In this document: piece after piece, positions 9,248-16,664 of the stretch | Layout: each line of letters starts with the position of its first letter | How positions within the stretch are numbered: position 1 is the stretch's first letter | Assembly (NCBI RefSeq): GCF_004801375.1 | Contig: NZ_SSNZ01000010.1 | Span: forward strand, 62,001 to 126,000 | DNA: 64,000 bases | DNA from: Flavobacterium supellecticarium | Lineage (GTDB): Bacteria > Bacteroidota > Bacteroidia > Flavobacteriales > Flavobacteriaceae | Direction: 5' to 3' | Program-made: the position numbers and the translations under genes | The notes under the pieces: generated by a model | What the model saw: only the letters and a program-made list of their open reading frames with translations | Database searches by the model: none | What the model was told of the DNA's origin: nothing

Positions 9248-9277
9248 AAAAGGAGGGAGATAACCCAAACTCCCTCC
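9246..9277 (-). terminator. Terminator of the PI-PLC-like gene
   Basis: Inverted repeat GGAGGGAG / CTCCCTCC (9252-9259 and 9270-9277) with a 10-nt loop. Read on the minus strand it is followed by a run of Ts, just after the stop codon at 9296. It also sits at the end of the convergent ClbS-like gene but has no T-run in that direction. Confidence 0.8.
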
Positions 9278-9295
9278 ATACTTATGAAATAGAAA

Positions 9296-11131
9296 TTACC
9301 CCGCCATCTCGTTTACTTCCTTAGGAAGTGCCGATCTGTGCGTGATGTTGTTATAAATTTTGGTGAACAATTCGGCGATAAACGTCGGACGCGCATATTC
9401 CGTATAATCGAGATAAAGGATATTCGGAAAATAACCGTTTGTATTGGGTTGCAAATACGACATAATCCGGCCAAGGTTGCTATCAGGTTCTTTGGCGAAC
9501 AACCAAACAGCGGTTGGCGGAGTTAACGTCCACGATAGCAAGAAAAGATCACAAGGGGTTTGTGAAAACTCCTGACATTCCCAACTGTCATTTTTTTGTT
9601 TGCTACAACATTGACCGTTAAAAGCATTGAATTTTTGCAGCTGATCGGTTTCCATAGTGCTGTAAAACATCGAATTGGAATAAATATCAAAAACGGTCAG
9701 ATCGCCTAGATTTGCCGTGTTATCCTGCCAGTCACGGTATACCCAGAAGCCCTCTTTTGGTTCATCGGTTACCGCCCAATTATCGTCGATTACCACTAAA
9801 ATTTGTCCGCTGTCTTTGAGGTAGGTTCCCATCGGAATATCGGCCAATCGTTGGTATCCGTCTGGAATCGAACGAAACAACCACGGCCCGATGGTGTCAT
9901 TGATCATTGTTTTTAACGTCTCATAAATAGCGGATGTAAACCCATCGAAATGTGAAAATTTCAGTATAGCCAGTTCGCGATGGCCTTCTTTATAAAAAAG
10001 CTTTACGTCATCTAAAACTTCCTGTACCGAAGGTCCGGTAAATCCATGATAAATATTCAGATTTTTATCCGGGCGCAAGTCAAAATAGCGTACGCCGGCC
10101 TCTAATTGTTGATACAGATTGAGATCCTGTGTTTTGCCAAGAGTTTCCAAACCATGAGTGTACATTCCGGCATCGTGGCTGGCCGGGAAAACCATTTTTT
10201 TTAACGGAAGATCCTGTGTTAAGGGGAGTAAATCCCTCATAAAATCGGCGGTATTCATTAATCGGGAAAGGGAATACCACAATCCAAAAGAAAGTCCTTC
10301 GCTGGCATGTACCTGTACGGCAACTTGTCCGCTGGATGAAATCGCGGCTTTTGGAGTCGAGCCGGAATCGAAGTTTGTTGCTTTCGACCATAGGATTGAC
10401 GTGCCGTTTATCACACCCGACATTTGCCATAGTCCTGTAATACCCTGTGATTCGTGTACTTCGATAATACGACCGTCATCGGTAATCGCAATACTCGGAT
10501 TAATACCATCCTGATACGGAATACTATTGCTCCAATTAATAGAATCGCCATTGATATGGCCCACTCTGTAGTGTAATTTAGCAGGACTTTCCGATTGATG
10601 TACTTCGACAACCCATCCGGAGTTGGTAATGGCAACCGAAGGCTTACTGCCTTTTTCGTAGTCATGACTCTTTCCCCAGCTAATGGTTTTGCCATTGAGT
10701 TTTCCAACACGGTAATAAAGGACGTCATGCGATTGCGATTTATGCACTTCCACCAGCACGCCATAATCGTTTATCGCAATGCAGGGTTGGACGCCGGTAT
10801 CGTATTTTTCATCTTTTCCCCACCATTCGATAGTAGAACCGTTTACAAGTCCGACTTTAGCATACATCGAATGCGTAAGGATGTTACTGGTTTCGTGTAC
10901 TTCGACAACAATGTTCTTATTGTTAATTGCAACCGACGGAGAAAAACCGTCGCTATAAGGAGTGCTTTCGCCCCATTCGATAGTTGCTTTATTGATCAAA
11001 CCGATATGGTACCACATTTTTCCGGAACTTTCCGAGTTGTGTACTTCGATGCTGATCCGTTCGTTGGTTGCGATGGAGTTATAGCGACCACTATCGTAAT
11101 TGTTGGCCAATCCGAATTGAATACTTTCCAT
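9296..11131 (-). CDS. PI-PLC X-domain-like protein with six-fold N-terminal repeats
   Basis: A 611-residue two-part protein. Residues 1 to about 290 consist of six repeats of about 48 residues with consensus YDSGxxPSVAIxxxGxVVEVHxSE...LYYxVGxxNGxxIxW, likely a six-bladed beta-propeller or similar closed beta fold. Residues about 295-600 form a PLC-like phosphodiesterase domain with the catalytic His pair H319 (PASHDAG) and H362 (IYHGF) and the YFDLRP strand around D351/R353. Such domains cleave phosphatidylinositol or related phosphodiesters using general acid-base histidines. No signal peptide or lipobox is visible, although most bacterial PI-PLCs are secreted; it may be cytosolic or exported by another route. 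It is a single gene with its own terminator. Confidence 0.82.
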   Translation of the reverse strand: MESIQFGLANNYDSGRYNSIATNERISIEVHNSESSGKMWYHIGLINKATIEWGESTPYSDGFSPSVAINNKNIVVEVHETSNILTHSMYAKVGLVNGSTIEWWGKDEKYDTGVQPCIAINDYGVLVEVHKSQSHDVLYYRVGKLNGKTISWGKSHDYEKGSKPSVAITNSGWVVEVHQSESPAKLHYRVGHINGDSINWSNSIPYQDGINPSIAITDDGRIIEVHESQGITGLWQMSGVINGTSILWSKATNFDSGSTPKAAISSSGQVAVQVHASEGLSFGLWYSLSRLMNTADFMRDLLPLTQDLPLKKMVFPASHDAGMYTHGLETLGKTQDLNLYQQLEAGVRYFDLRPDKNLNIYHGFTGPSVQEVLDDVKLFYKEGHRELAILKFSHFDGFTSAIYETLKTMINDTIGPWLFRSIPDGYQRLADIPMGTYLKDSGQILVVIDDNWAVTDEPKEGFWVYRDWQDNTANLGDLTVFDIYSNSMFYSTMETDQLQKFNAFNGQCCSKQKNDSWECQEFSQTPCDLFLLSWTLTPPTAVWLFAKEPDSNLGRIMSYLQPNTNGYFPNILYLDYTEYARPTFIAELFTKIYNNITHRSALPKEVNEMAG

Positions 11132-11237
11132 AATGTTACAAATTAAGTTGAGATAGGTTTGGGACCTTATTTCTCAAAGTTCGGAATAATTTTGTAACGT
11201 TGTATGGATGAAATTACCTGTTTTTCAAATAAATAGG

Positions 11238-11915
11238 TTAAATCATTGGAAGTTCCTCCACACTGATGATGTTATTCTGAATGGCATAAATAACCAGTCC
11301 GGCTATATTTTTAGCCCCGGTTTTAACAAAAAGATTGTTTTTATGACCTTCTACGGTTCGGGCGGTAATAAAGAGTGCATCACCGATTTCTTTTGCTGTT
11401 TTCTGTTGACTGATCAGGCGTAATACATCGATTTCGCGTTTGGAAAGTTCAGTACCGTTGTCAAAAATTGACTTTTGGTTTGTTTTGGCAGCTGCTTGTT
11501 CGCGAATGGCTTCCATCTGATCTTCCATAAAAAAGATCCCTTTCTGGTGTACAATCGGAATAATTTCGGCCAATAAAATAGGGGAAACCCCTTTTGGAAG
11601 AAAAGCCGAAGCACCGGTTTTGAGCATAAAGTTCATAAACGACCGCTGGTAATGCGACGACACGATAATCACCTTGATATCCGGGAAGTTAGCTTTAAGA
11701 TGGCGTGTCACTTCAATACCATCCATACCTTTCATTTTTAAATCCAATAGTAAGACTTCGGGTAAAATCTCGGCTCTTTCGAGGTACGACAGCAAAACGT
11801 CACCACTTTCGGCGGTGTAGACCACTTCGAATCCCGGCTGCATGCTCAGGAAGTTTTCCAGTAGTTTTACAATTAAACCATCATCGTCTGTTATGGCAAT
11901 TCGAATGGTACTCAT
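11238..11915 (-). CDS. NarL/FixJ-family response regulator
   Basis: A 225-residue regulator. The receiver domain has D11/D12, phospho-acceptor D58 (LLLDLKMKGMDG) and K108 (FLPKG). The C-terminal LuxR-type helix-turn-helix spans about residues 155-215, with LSKREIDVLRLISQQKTAKEIGDAL and a recognition helix in TARTVEGHKNN. It overlaps the kinase gene by 4 bp and ends a co-directional operon that begins at 13920. Targets are not apparent from this window. Confidence 0.95.
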   Translation of the reverse strand: MSTIRIAITDDDGLIVKLLENFLSMQPGFEVVYTAESGDVLLSYLERAEILPEVLLLDLKMKGMDGIEVTRHLKANFPDIKVIIVSSHYQRSFMNFMLKTGASAFLPKGVSPILLAEIIPIVHQKGIFFMEDQMEAIREQAAAKTNQKSIFDNGTELSKREIDVLRLISQQKTAKEIGDALFITARTVEGHKNNLFVKTGAKNIAGLVIYAIQNNIISVEELPMI

Positions 11916-12676
11916 ATCAGGTTTTTATAATCTTCAAGTAATAGTAAGGCCGAGGTTCCTTTGCGGAGCGGTTTGATACTGTGTTTACCGTTTAGGTAAA
12001 GCATCCGTAGCTCAATGTTTTGTAGTCCGAGTCCTTTTTTATTCTGATTCGGATCAAAACCTTTACCGTCATCTTTCACCAAAAGGCAAAGCAATCGATC
12101 GCTTTGTCGCAGGTGAACAGTAATTACGGAAGCACCGGCATGTTTGTAAATATTGGTAATCAATTCCTGTAAAACACGGGTAAACTGAATTTTAATACTA
12201 TTGGGTAACGCAACATCAGTACGTACATCATGATAAAAGTCGACCGCAATGTTTTTTTTCCAGGGGGTAATAATTCCGTCAATTAATTCATACAAAGATA
12301 TGAATTCTAACATAGGTGGACTCAAATCGTGTGAAATTCTTCGCGCATCGGCTATGCTTTCACTTAATAAATAGTCCATTTCGTCACTATTGTAATCCAG
12401 TTGGTGCTTTAATTTAAGCGAAGTGAGTTTTCCGATAAGCGAATCATGCAAATCGGCAGCAATACGCGTACGTTCCTGTTCCTGAACCAAAATACCGTTT
12501 TCAAGTAGTTTTTTTTGATGCTCCAGCTTTAAACGGGATTCTTCCAACTGGGCTTCCGCCATTTGCTTAAAGTTGAGATAGGCAAGCCGTATAAACGAAA
12601 AAACCAGTATGAAAACCACCGTAATGGCAATGATAATCCATAGCATAATGGTTTTGGGATCTAGCCATTTTTCCAT
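11912..12676 (-). CDS. NarL-type sensor histidine kinase (HisKA_3)
   Basis: A 254-residue kinase with one N-terminal membrane helix (about 11-30), a short coiled coil (35-65), the HisKA_3 dimerisation domain with phospho-acceptor H77 in RIAADLHDSLIGKL, and a C-terminal ATPase domain (ELITNIYKHAGA N-box, KDDGKGFD G1 box, KGLGLQNI G2 box). It has no sensor domain of its own. Its gene overlaps the upstream seven-helix membrane protein gene by 16 bp and the downstream regulator by 4 bp, so the membrane protein may serve as its input module, which is an inference. Confidence 0.94.
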   Translation of the reverse strand: MEKWLDPKTIMLWIIIAITVVFILVFSFIRLAYLNFKQMAEAQLEESRLKLEHQKKLLENGILVQEQERTRIAADLHDSLIGKLTSLKLKHQLDYNSDEMDYLLSESIADARRISHDLSPPMLEFISLYELIDGIITPWKKNIAVDFYHDVRTDVALPNSIKIQFTRVLQELITNIYKHAGASVITVHLRQSDRLLCLLVKDDGKGFDPNQNKKGLGLQNIELRMLYLNGKHSIKPLRKGTSALLLLEDYKNLI

Positions 12677-13299
12677 ATTTCCCAGTTTATAAAAGCATAA
12701 AAAATAAGTGTAACGACCAGATTAGCCATCCAGAAATAAAACTTAAGTCCGGAACTTACATTGATCAGGAAGTTAATGGGCAGAAAAAACAAAAGGTGTA
12801 ATGAAAAAAAGAGTAAAATGGCGGCATTAAGCCGTAATTCTTCCTTTTGCGTGGTTTTGTATTTTCCTACTTTCTGGAAAAAATAAGCCAGTGCAAATAA
12901 TATGATCACAAAGGCATCCATAACTTTGGAATAGGACTGGAATTGTTGAGGAGCGATGGTACGTAATGAAAAAAGCTCCCAGACAATAAATCCACTGGCA
13001 ACAAACGTAAGCGAAAAAAGAGTTCTGCTTTTCTTTTCAAAAAAGCAGAACTGGTATAAAATTGTAAAAATGATCAGTTCCAATAAACTGAACATAATGA
13101 TGAATATCAGGTTGTTTCCAAACAAATGACCATAAAGGCGGCTGCTAAGATCCGTGCAGAGTGCCACACCGATATAGAGCAACAGCATTTTATGAGAAAG
13201 GGCGAGCGATTTGTAACGATACATGCCAATCCCAATCCCGGTGAGCAGAAGCGCCGGTGATAAATACGTCAGATAGTCCAGAAACTGATAAAACGTCAT
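12661..13299 (-). CDS. Seven-helix membrane protein linked to NarL-type kinase
   Basis: A 212-residue protein made almost wholly of seven hydrophobic segments (about 12-28, 37-52, 63-88, 93-112, 127-144, 160-180 and 188-208) with short polar loops. I do not recognise the family. The gene lies between a soluble hypothetical protein (3-bp gap) and the sensor kinase (16-bp overlap), so tight coupling suggests that it acts with the kinase, for example as a membrane sensor. It could equally be an unrelated small transporter. Confidence 0.75.
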   Translation of the reverse strand: MTFYQFLDYLTYLSPALLLTGIGIGMYRYKSLALSHKMLLLYIGVALCTDLSSRLYGHLFGNNLIFIIMFSLLELIIFTILYQFCFFEKKSRTLFSLTFVASGFIVWELFSLRTIAPQQFQSYSKVMDAFVIILFALAYFFQKVGKYKTTQKEELRLNAAILLFFSLHLLFFLPINFLINVSSGLKFYFWMANLVVTLIFYAFINWEIWKNG

Positions 13300-13302
13300 A
13301 TA

Positions 13303-13920
13303 TTAGTTTTCGGCCAATTGTAATAAATAGAAATCACCTTCCAAAGGAGCAAATGGTGGAACCGGTCGTACCGTATCATAGTACACCGATTTTTTAAGTT
13401 CTTTATCCACGATAACCAAATCGGCTACATAACCGGAAACAGCTGCAGTACTGGCTCTAAGTGCAAAATCCGCATCATATGGAATCGCTACTTTTTCTTT
13501 GATATAATCGGTTGGAATGGCAAAAGCCTGGAAAATACCTTCCGGTGCATCGATTTGTACCGAAACCCATTCTTTTACGTTATTATCCCAGTTGTCAATT
13601 CGTTCTTGTGCCTCTTTTTCAGGAAGCTCCTGACCTCCGTTGCCCATTCCAATATTTACCGGAGTAGCGTTAATATGCGCATCGATATCGGCAACCGCTT
13701 TCGAATCCGGGGAATCAAATTCCGAAGGGATCAAAAAGAAATATAAGTGGTTCTCGTAGATACCCGGATACGCATGCAGGTATTTTGAAGTCCCTTTGTC
13801 GGCACATTCAAAAGAGAAATAACGAGCGGTACTTAAATAGAAAGTTGCTAATTCACGGTCTTTACGGACTTTGTTCCACTCACGGATTCCATCCAGAATG
13901 TCTTGTAGAGGTAATTTCAT
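13303..13920 (-). CDS. Hypothetical protein, first gene of two-component operon
   Basis: A 205-residue soluble protein of unknown function, with no signal peptide or membrane segment. It is acidic, has an alpha/beta look, and contains a Gly-rich MGNGGQELPEKEAQER segment near residues 91-107. It begins a four-gene operon (hypothetical, membrane protein, kinase, regulator) with gaps or overlaps of only a few bases. A well-formed promoter sits 43-73 bp upstream of its ATG. Confidence 0.7.
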   Translation of the reverse strand: MKLPLQDILDGIREWNKVRKDRELATFYLSTARYFSFECADKGTSKYLHAYPGIYENHLYFFLIPSEFDSPDSKAVADIDAHINATPVNIGMGNGGQELPEKEAQERIDNWDNNVKEWVSVQIDAPEGIFQAFAIPTDYIKEKVAIPYDADFALRASTAAVSGYVADLVIVDKELKKSVYYDTVRPVPPFAPLEGDFYLLQLAEN

Positions 13921-13962
13921 AATTCAGGCTTTTTTGAGTTAATATCAAATGATTGATTCGTT

Positions 13963-13993
13963 CAAAATTAGATTTTTGACACTAAAAAAACAA
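13963..13993 (-). promoter_or_regulatory. Bacteroidota-type promoter for the 13920-11238 operon
   Basis: On the minus strand, TTG (13991-13993) is followed after 20 bp by TAATTTTG (13963-13970), a full match to the TAnnTTTG -7 box. The expected start of transcription would be about 35 bp upstream of the ATG at 13920. Confidence 0.7.
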
Positions 13994-14010
13994 ATAATAT
14001 CGCGGGTAAG

Positions 14011-14196
14011 TTAGAATACTTTAACAAGATAATTTTTAAGATAAAGTAAAGAAGGGATAACCGCTTTAACACCAACCGCTAAAGCAACCGTTACAATTTT
14101 ATTTTTGTCTTCCGGAAAGGCTGAAAACACTAGTAAATACAGCTTTTTTTTAAGACGATTAGGCAAATCCTTTTTGAATTTTGCCGGATTGTCGCT
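14011..14196 (-). other. Start-less 61-codon open frame in a 306-bp gap
   Basis: The 13921-14226 gap contains promoters for both flanking genes and an open stretch of 61 codons plus stop on the minus strand. Its conceptual product has a basic N-terminal part (KFKKDLPNRLKKKLYLLVF) followed by an amphipathic or hydrophobic segment. There is no ATG, GTG or TTG upstream in frame before it runs into the next gene; the only internal alternative is a GTG giving about 36 residues. It may be a decayed gene fragment or chance. Confidence 0.2.
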
Positions 14197-14202
14197 ACTT
14201 TG
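14174..14202 (+). promoter_or_regulatory. Probable promoter of DNA glycosylase gene
   Basis: TTG (14174-14176), a 19-bp spacer and TACTTTG (14196-14202). The -7 box is one base shorter than the TAnnTTTG consensus. It lies 25 bp upstream of the ATG at 14227. Confidence 0.5.
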
Positions 14203-14226
14203 CAGTAGGAATCTTTTTAAAAAATA

Positions 14227-14724
14227 ATGTCCATGCTCATTTATTCTTTTCCTTCCGTATCGGAAACTAACGCCCGGATATTGATTTTGGGAACCATACC
14301 CGGTGTTGCTTCTTTAATGGCAAAAGAATATTATGGCAATGCCCGGAATCATTTTTGGAAATTGATGTTTACCATTTTTGAAGCTTCTTTTTCTAATGAT
14401 TATGCCACCAAAAAAGCATTGTTGTTACAAAATAAAGTTGCGCTATGGGATGTATTGCAGGCTTGTAAAAGAGAAGGAAGTCTGGATAGTGCGATCGAAC
14501 AGGAAGTACCTAATGATTTTAATGATTTTTTAGAAAAACATCCCGAAATCACGCATATTTTCTTTAACGGACAAAAAGCAGCGGCATATTTTAAAAAATA
14601 TGTAAAAACAACCAAAGCCTATCATTTACAGGTATTGCCATCGACAAGCCCTGCGAATGCCGGTAAAGGTTTTGAAGCCAAATTAACCGAATGGAAAGGG
14701 ATACGAATACCGTTGGAATTATAA
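14227..14724 (+). CDS. DNA-deoxyinosine (hypoxanthine) glycosylase, UDG family 6
   Basis: A 165-residue base-excision repair enzyme of the uracil-DNA glycosylase superfamily that removes hypoxanthine from deaminated adenine. The N-terminal LILGTIPGVASL loop, the YYGNARNHFWKLM segment (about 35-47) and the C-terminal LPSTSPANA loop (about 138-146) are the three signature motifs. Its length is normal for the family. It is a single gene with a promoter just upstream and a bidirectional terminator shared with the convergent Bax inhibitor-1 gene. Confidence 0.88.
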   Translation: MSMLIYSFPSVSETNARILILGTIPGVASLMAKEYYGNARNHFWKLMFTIFEASFSNDYATKKALLLQNKVALWDVLQACKREGSLDSAIEQEVPNDFNDFLEKHPEITHIFFNGQKAAAYFKKYVKTTKAYHLQVLPSTSPANAGKGFEAKLTEWKGIRIPLEL

Positions 14725-14744
14725 AAACAACATACGACACAATC

Positions 14745-14776
14745 AAAAAAGACTGCCTATTCTGGCAGTCTTTTTT
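14745..14776. terminator. Bidirectional terminator
   Basis: A perfect 13-bp stem (AAAAAAGACTGCC / GGCAGTCTTTTTT) with a 6-nt loop has an A-run on one side and a T-run on the other. It serves the convergent genes ending at 14724 (+) and 14799 (-). Confidence 0.95.
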
Positions 14777-14798
14777 AGTATAAATATAAATTGTAAGA

Positions 14799-15491
14799 TT
14801 AATTTCTTCGGCTCATCAGGATGCGTAATACATACCAGAATAAAAGCATTACGGATGAAAATAATTGTAATGCAGCACCTACATATTGTTGCGTACCATA
14901 CTGATTTTTAATTTGATGTGTTTGGTATAGGATACTGACAGAAGCCAGGATTACCATTCCGACAGAAAACCATAATCCGAGATTAAATCCGAATAAGGCT
15001 CCGGCAACGATTAATCCCAGTGAAATAAAACCACCAATAATAATGGCCGTTCTAAGGAACGAGAAATCGGCTCGGGTAAAAAATACCACAGCGGTCAATC
15101 CGGAAAACATAAACAGGGTAATGATTGCAGCCTGAGTGATCAACTCGGCACTATTAGTAAGCGCTACAGCAATAACAATCATCGGTAGGAAAATAATAGC
15201 TTCCAGAATTACATACAATCCCAGTCCTAAATATTGTTGTTCGCGCGACGGGTTAAAACTCATTTTTTCGGATAGGGTGGTACCCAACCAAAAAAGTCCG
15301 ATGATAAACAACCATACGAATTTTCCACCAACCATTGCAGCTATCCATTCCATGGGAACGGTATGAATTAAAATCGTTTCTACAATAATAAAAGCAAGAA
15401 TGGCAATTGCCACGTGTAGATAAGTTTTTTTGTAGAAAGTAGCTTTTTCCAGTTCGGAAGCGTAAGCTACAATAGTGTTTTCGGATTGCAT
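14799..15491 (-). CDS. Bax inhibitor-1/YccA-family membrane protein
   Basis: A 230-residue integral membrane protein with seven predicted helices between about residues 25 and 226, after a short cytoplasmic N-terminus. The FLPMIVIAV, GLTAVVFFTRADFSFL and SVSILYQTHQIKNQYG segments fit the BI-1/TMBIM fold, in which acidic residues near the last helices form a pH-sensitive Ca2+ leak. The role in bacteria is not settled. The gene stands alone. Confidence 0.9.
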   Translation of the reverse strand: MQSENTIVAYASELEKATFYKKTYLHVAIAILAFIIVETILIHTVPMEWIAAMVGGKFVWLFIIGLFWLGTTLSEKMSFNPSREQQYLGLGLYVILEAIIFLPMIVIAVALTNSAELITQAAIITLFMFSGLTAVVFFTRADFSFLRTAIIIGGFISLGLIVAGALFGFNLGLWFSVGMVILASVSILYQTHQIKNQYGTQQYVGAALQLFSSVMLLFWYVLRILMSRRN

Positions 15492-15570
15492 ATTTAGGTA
15501 TTAAGGTTTTACAAAACAAATATAATCTTTTTTTTAAATTATCCCGATTATAGGAAATATCCCGCCCCTT

Positions 15571-16635
15571 TTAAAGGCGTCGCTTCCAAAACGGCGAATC
15601 GGTCCAACGTTGTTCCTGTCGGTATTGGTTGTGTAACATGGCAACCGATTTATTAAAAAGTACCATTTGTTTCGAGAGGTAATCGCTGGCAGCAGTTCCG
15701 TCACCATTGCGTAAACCGGTAATGGCTTTGGCAGCGGCATAACCGGCTGTCAGTGCATTGGTAATACCAAATGAGGTCAGTGGATCATAGGAACACAACG
15801 CATCACCAGCCGCGAGCCATCGGTCGCCACCGGGAACTTCCAACAGGGAAGTAGAAGCAGTTTTAATTCCGGAATGCATCAGGTTATCAAAAGCATTTTC
15901 TGAAACTAAAGCCGAAAAATGCCGCGTTTGTTGTATTTTCTGTCGCAACCAGTCTTTGAGTAGTTCTGGTTTGACCATATGCAGGTCACTGTCCGACATA
16001 AAATTGACTACAGTTTTACCATCGTTGACTGGGGCCATGTACCACCAGCCATCAGCAACCGATTCGATATAGGTCATTCCTTTTAAAACGGTTTCCGGTT
16101 TTGGAATCATAAAATGATAGGAAACCAGATTATCCAATGTTGTTCTTTTTACACCGGATTTTTTGGCTACAATACTGGCTCTTCCACTGCAATCGAGAAT
16201 AAAATCGGTTTCGATTACGGTAAAATTTCCGGCAGGAGAAAGACATTCCAGAAACATCTTGTCGGGAGTTTCTGTAATATTTTTGATCTGATAATTAAGA
16301 AATAAAGAAATACCGCGTTCAATGGCCGTTTCGAGTAACTGATTTTCAAAGACCACACGGTTTAGGTGTAATCCGTTACCATAGGGTTCATTTAAGAAAT
16401 AACGTTGGCGGGGCATAGTATCGCCCCACACAACGTTATTACCTACATATGTATTGTGAAAACCGGAAGCTGGTATCTTGTGAAGTCCGAGTTTGTCCAG
16501 GATAAAGTTGGCACCCGGCGCTAAAGATTCCCCAGGTTTAAAAACGTTTTCCCGACGATAGTCGATAACAGCACAGGTTACGGATTCTTTTTGTAAGGTC
16601 AATGCTGCGGCCAATCCGGCCGGGCCAGCTCCCAC
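15571..16635 (-). CDS. LodB-like FAD-dependent maturase of LodA oxidase
   Basis: A flavoprotein of the tryptophan-halogenase and geranylgeranyl-reductase group, with the FAD dinucleotide motif GAGPAG at the extreme N-terminus, DCSGR in the middle and GDALCSYDPLTSFGI near residue 270. LodB proteins install the cysteine tryptophylquinone cofactor in LodA, encoded immediately upstream here. The start is odd: the only standard start codon is the GTG at 16635, which removes the lysines and strand that should precede GAGPAG. The frame stays open upstream and would read IKNRYYIPVVIVGAGPAG from an ATA at 16668 that overlaps the LodA stop. Either a rare ATA or ATT start is used or initiation is impaired. 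Confidence 0.85.
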   Translation of the reverse strand: MGAGPAGLAAALTLQKESVTCAVIDYRRENVFKPGESLAPGANFILDKLGLHKIPASGFHNTYVGNNVVWGDTMPRQRYFLNEPYGNGLHLNRVVFENQLLETAIERGISLFLNYQIKNITETPDKMFLECLSPAGNFTVIETDFILDCSGRASIVAKKSGVKRTTLDNLVSYHFMIPKPETVLKGMTYIESVADGWWYMAPVNDGKTVVNFMSDSDLHMVKPELLKDWLRQKIQQTRHFSALVSENAFDNLMHSGIKTASTSLLEVPGGDRWLAAGDALCSYDPLTSFGITNALTAGYAAAKAITGLRNGDGTAASDYLSKQMVLFNKSVAMLHNQYRQEQRWTDSPFWKRRL

Positions 16636-16664
16636 AATAACAACGGGTATGTAATATCGGTTTT

